A stretch of 64,000 bases of DNA from Lucinisca nassula (Eukaryota; Mollusca; Bivalvia; Lucinida; Lucinidae). This document shows, in pieces, positions 62,518 to 64,000 of the stretch; position 1 is the first letter of the stretch, and the number at the start of each line of letters is the position of its first letter. The stretch covers positions 96,475,497 through 96,539,496 of the forward strand of contig OY757020.1 in assembly GCA_963580285.1 (NCBI GenBank), written 5' to 3'. The notes below the pieces were generated by a model, which did not search any database, was not told where the DNA came from, and saw only the letters and a list, made by a program, of their open reading frames with translations. The position numbers and the translations under genes were made by a program.

Positions 62518-64000
62518 ATGGATTTAAAACACAAAATAATACAATGGAATTGTCGAGGTCTTAAATCAAATTATAACGAACTGTTATTACTTATTTCGTT
62601 ATTAAACCCATCGGTTTTTTGTTTGCAAGAAACTTTTTTAAAAACTGATGACAACATTGATGTCAGGGGTTTCAATACATACAACTATATCTATTCTGAT
62701 GGTAACAAACCATCTGGTGGCAGTTCAATTTTTGTTAAATCATGTTTACCACAAAGAGAGATCAAATTAAAAACAGACCTACAAGCTGTAGCAGTATCGG
62801 TTTCTCTGGATAAAGAAACTACAATATGCTCTTTATATATTCCACCCTCATTTTCTTTAAAGCCCGAACATCTTGACTCATTGTTAAGTCAACTTCCATC
62901 GCCATATCTTTTAGTTGGCGACTTCAATGGTCACAATATTCTATGGGGCTGTAAAGATATCAATAGCAGAGGAGCACTTGTTGAAGATTTTATTGCAAAG
63001 AACGATCTTTGCTTGATGAATGATAAATCTTATACTTACCTTCACCCTGCGACAGGTCATTTATCTTCTTTAGATCTCTCTTTGTGTCACCCATCTCTCT
63101 TCTTAGACTATGACTGGTCTGTTTATGACGATCAGTGCGGAAGTGATCACTTCCCTGTTATAATTGAGAGCGTAAACGAACCAGATGAGGACTGTAACCA
63201 GAAGTGGAAAATGAATAAAGCCGACTGGGAATTATTCCATAATTTATGTGAAGAAGAGTTATCAATTGATCATTTTAATGAATCTTCCGACATTGTTTCT
63301 GATTTCACAGATACACTTATTAATATATCAGAACAATGCATTCCAAAGACCTCCACAAATACTAAGAAAAGCAAGCCCTGGTTTAATAATGACTGTAAAG
63401 AAGCTATTAAAAAGCGTAAACAGGCTCTAAATAAGTTCTGCAAAAGTCCCACTTCAGAAAAACTAAACGACGTAAAAGTTTTTAGAGCTAAAGCTCGGCG
63501 AACAATCCGAGCTTCCAAACGAAAGTCATGGAGAGAATATGTCTCCAAATTGAACTACAAAACCCCCATTAAAAAGGTTTGGGATATGGTACGAAAAATT
63601 TCAGGAAAAACAAAGTCCCCTAGTTTTACACATTTAAATACTGAATTTGACACAATAGCTTCAACAAAAAAAGATATTTCAGATACTCTTGGGCACACAT
63701 TCTTGAGAAATTCATCATCGCGTAATTATTCTGATACTTTTAGAAATTTCAAAAAGGACCAAGAGAAAAGAAATCTAAACTTTAAATCCCTTAATCACGA
63801 AGAATACAACAAACCTTTTAACTTATCCGAACTCGTTGAAGCCATTGAAAAATCACATGATACGGCAACCGGCCCCGATTGCTTAAGCATCTGCCAAAAA
63901 GTTCTCTTTCAACACTTTTAGATATCTTTAATAATATTTGGGAAACGGGGGTCTGTCCTGAGAGCTGGCGTGTAGCTACAGTTGTACCAATTCCGAAACC
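62518..64000 (+). pseudogene. ORF2 (EN-RT start), copy K, one 16-base deletion, incomplete
   Basis: Starts at ATG 62518 (MDLKHKIIQWNCRGLK). The endonuclease is complete: N11 in WNCRG, QETF at ~38-41, YSDGNKPSGGSS, SLYIPPS, GDFNGHN (~140), LDLSLCHPSLFLDYDW and SDHFPV (~215). The linker (KLNYKTPIKKVWDMVRK) leads to the RT. At about 63879 sixteen bases are lost between two GAT triplets, next to an 18-bp palindrome, and the frame ends at 63921. The following bases are intact RT sequence in the shifted frame. Without this deletion the copy would look coding-competent as far as the window shows. Confidence 0.9.

Larger units (their letters stand above)
60584..64000 (+). mobile_element. I/Nimb-like LINE, copy K, 5' complete, runs off the window
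   Basis: It begins with the full CCCCCAGGTATT start after ATTATTCTGAC of copy J, in the same orientation. The 5' UTR, an intact ORF1 and ORF2 through the first RT block are present. It has the fewest defects of all copies: one 16-base deletion in ORF2. The 3' end and TSD lie beyond 64000. Confidence 0.92.

Overview
This is an AT-rich animal genomic window, probably from a mollusc. The inference rests on the dominant repeat, a two-ORF non-LTR retrotransposon with a C-terminal RNase H domain, which resembles the I/Nimb clade (the snail element nimbus is the relative I recognise). tRNA-derived SINEs, intron-split gene relics, a Ty3/Gypsy relic and a Tc1 relic also point to a metazoan. There are no bacterial operons, rRNA genes or CRISPR arrays. 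I found only one intact element ORF1 pair (copies A and K), one long open ORF2 remnant (copy L) and no clearly intact host gene.

Positions 1-32051 are one large nest of the I/Nimb-like family, here called copies A to L and P. Copy A (24-5722) sits in a host remnant P (1-23). Its (ATC)n tail is followed directly by 5'-truncated copy B (5723-12123), whose tail is followed by truncated copy D (12124-19574), whose tail is followed by truncated copy F (19579-32051). Copy B carries a Penelope-like RT insertion (5844-7900). Copy D carries copy C (12144-14064, 13-bp TSD), a 350-bp repeat, a SINE and a Tc1 relic. Copy F carries a 1.18-kb fold-back DNA transposon with an 8-bp TSD, then copy G (20879-30671), which itself carries copy H (23877-29352) followed by tail-anchored fragment I (29353-29628). 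G and H are bounded by 13-bp duplications.

Positions 32052-41092 hold a minus-strand gene or domesticated element encoding a tyrosine recombinase and an SGNH-type hydrolase. Its hydrolase exon is split by copy L (32917-36387, 11-bp TSD), which has a 1107-codon open ORF2. Tandem repeats and three tRNA-derived SINEs follow. Positions 41093-46112 hold two more family fragments (N and M), a satellite block, and a second, minus-strand LINE inserted in M. Positions 46113-50434 are mostly single-copy looking, with a two-part minus-strand C2H2 zinc-finger gene. Positions 50435-57370 hold a short Penelope-type repeat, a decayed Ty3/Gypsy element, a 160-bp satellite, a hairpin, fragment O and a 145-bp satellite. 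Positions 57375-64000 hold chimeric copy J, split by a SINE and then by copy K, the youngest-looking full-length copy, which runs off the window.

Every I/Nimb-like copy lies on the + strand. The nested order, the target-site duplications and the repeated tail-to-truncated-copy junctions suggest that the family preferentially re-enters its own sequence, in part through its (ATC)n tail. SINEs in the window share the last ~45 bases of this LINE's 3' end and may use its machinery.
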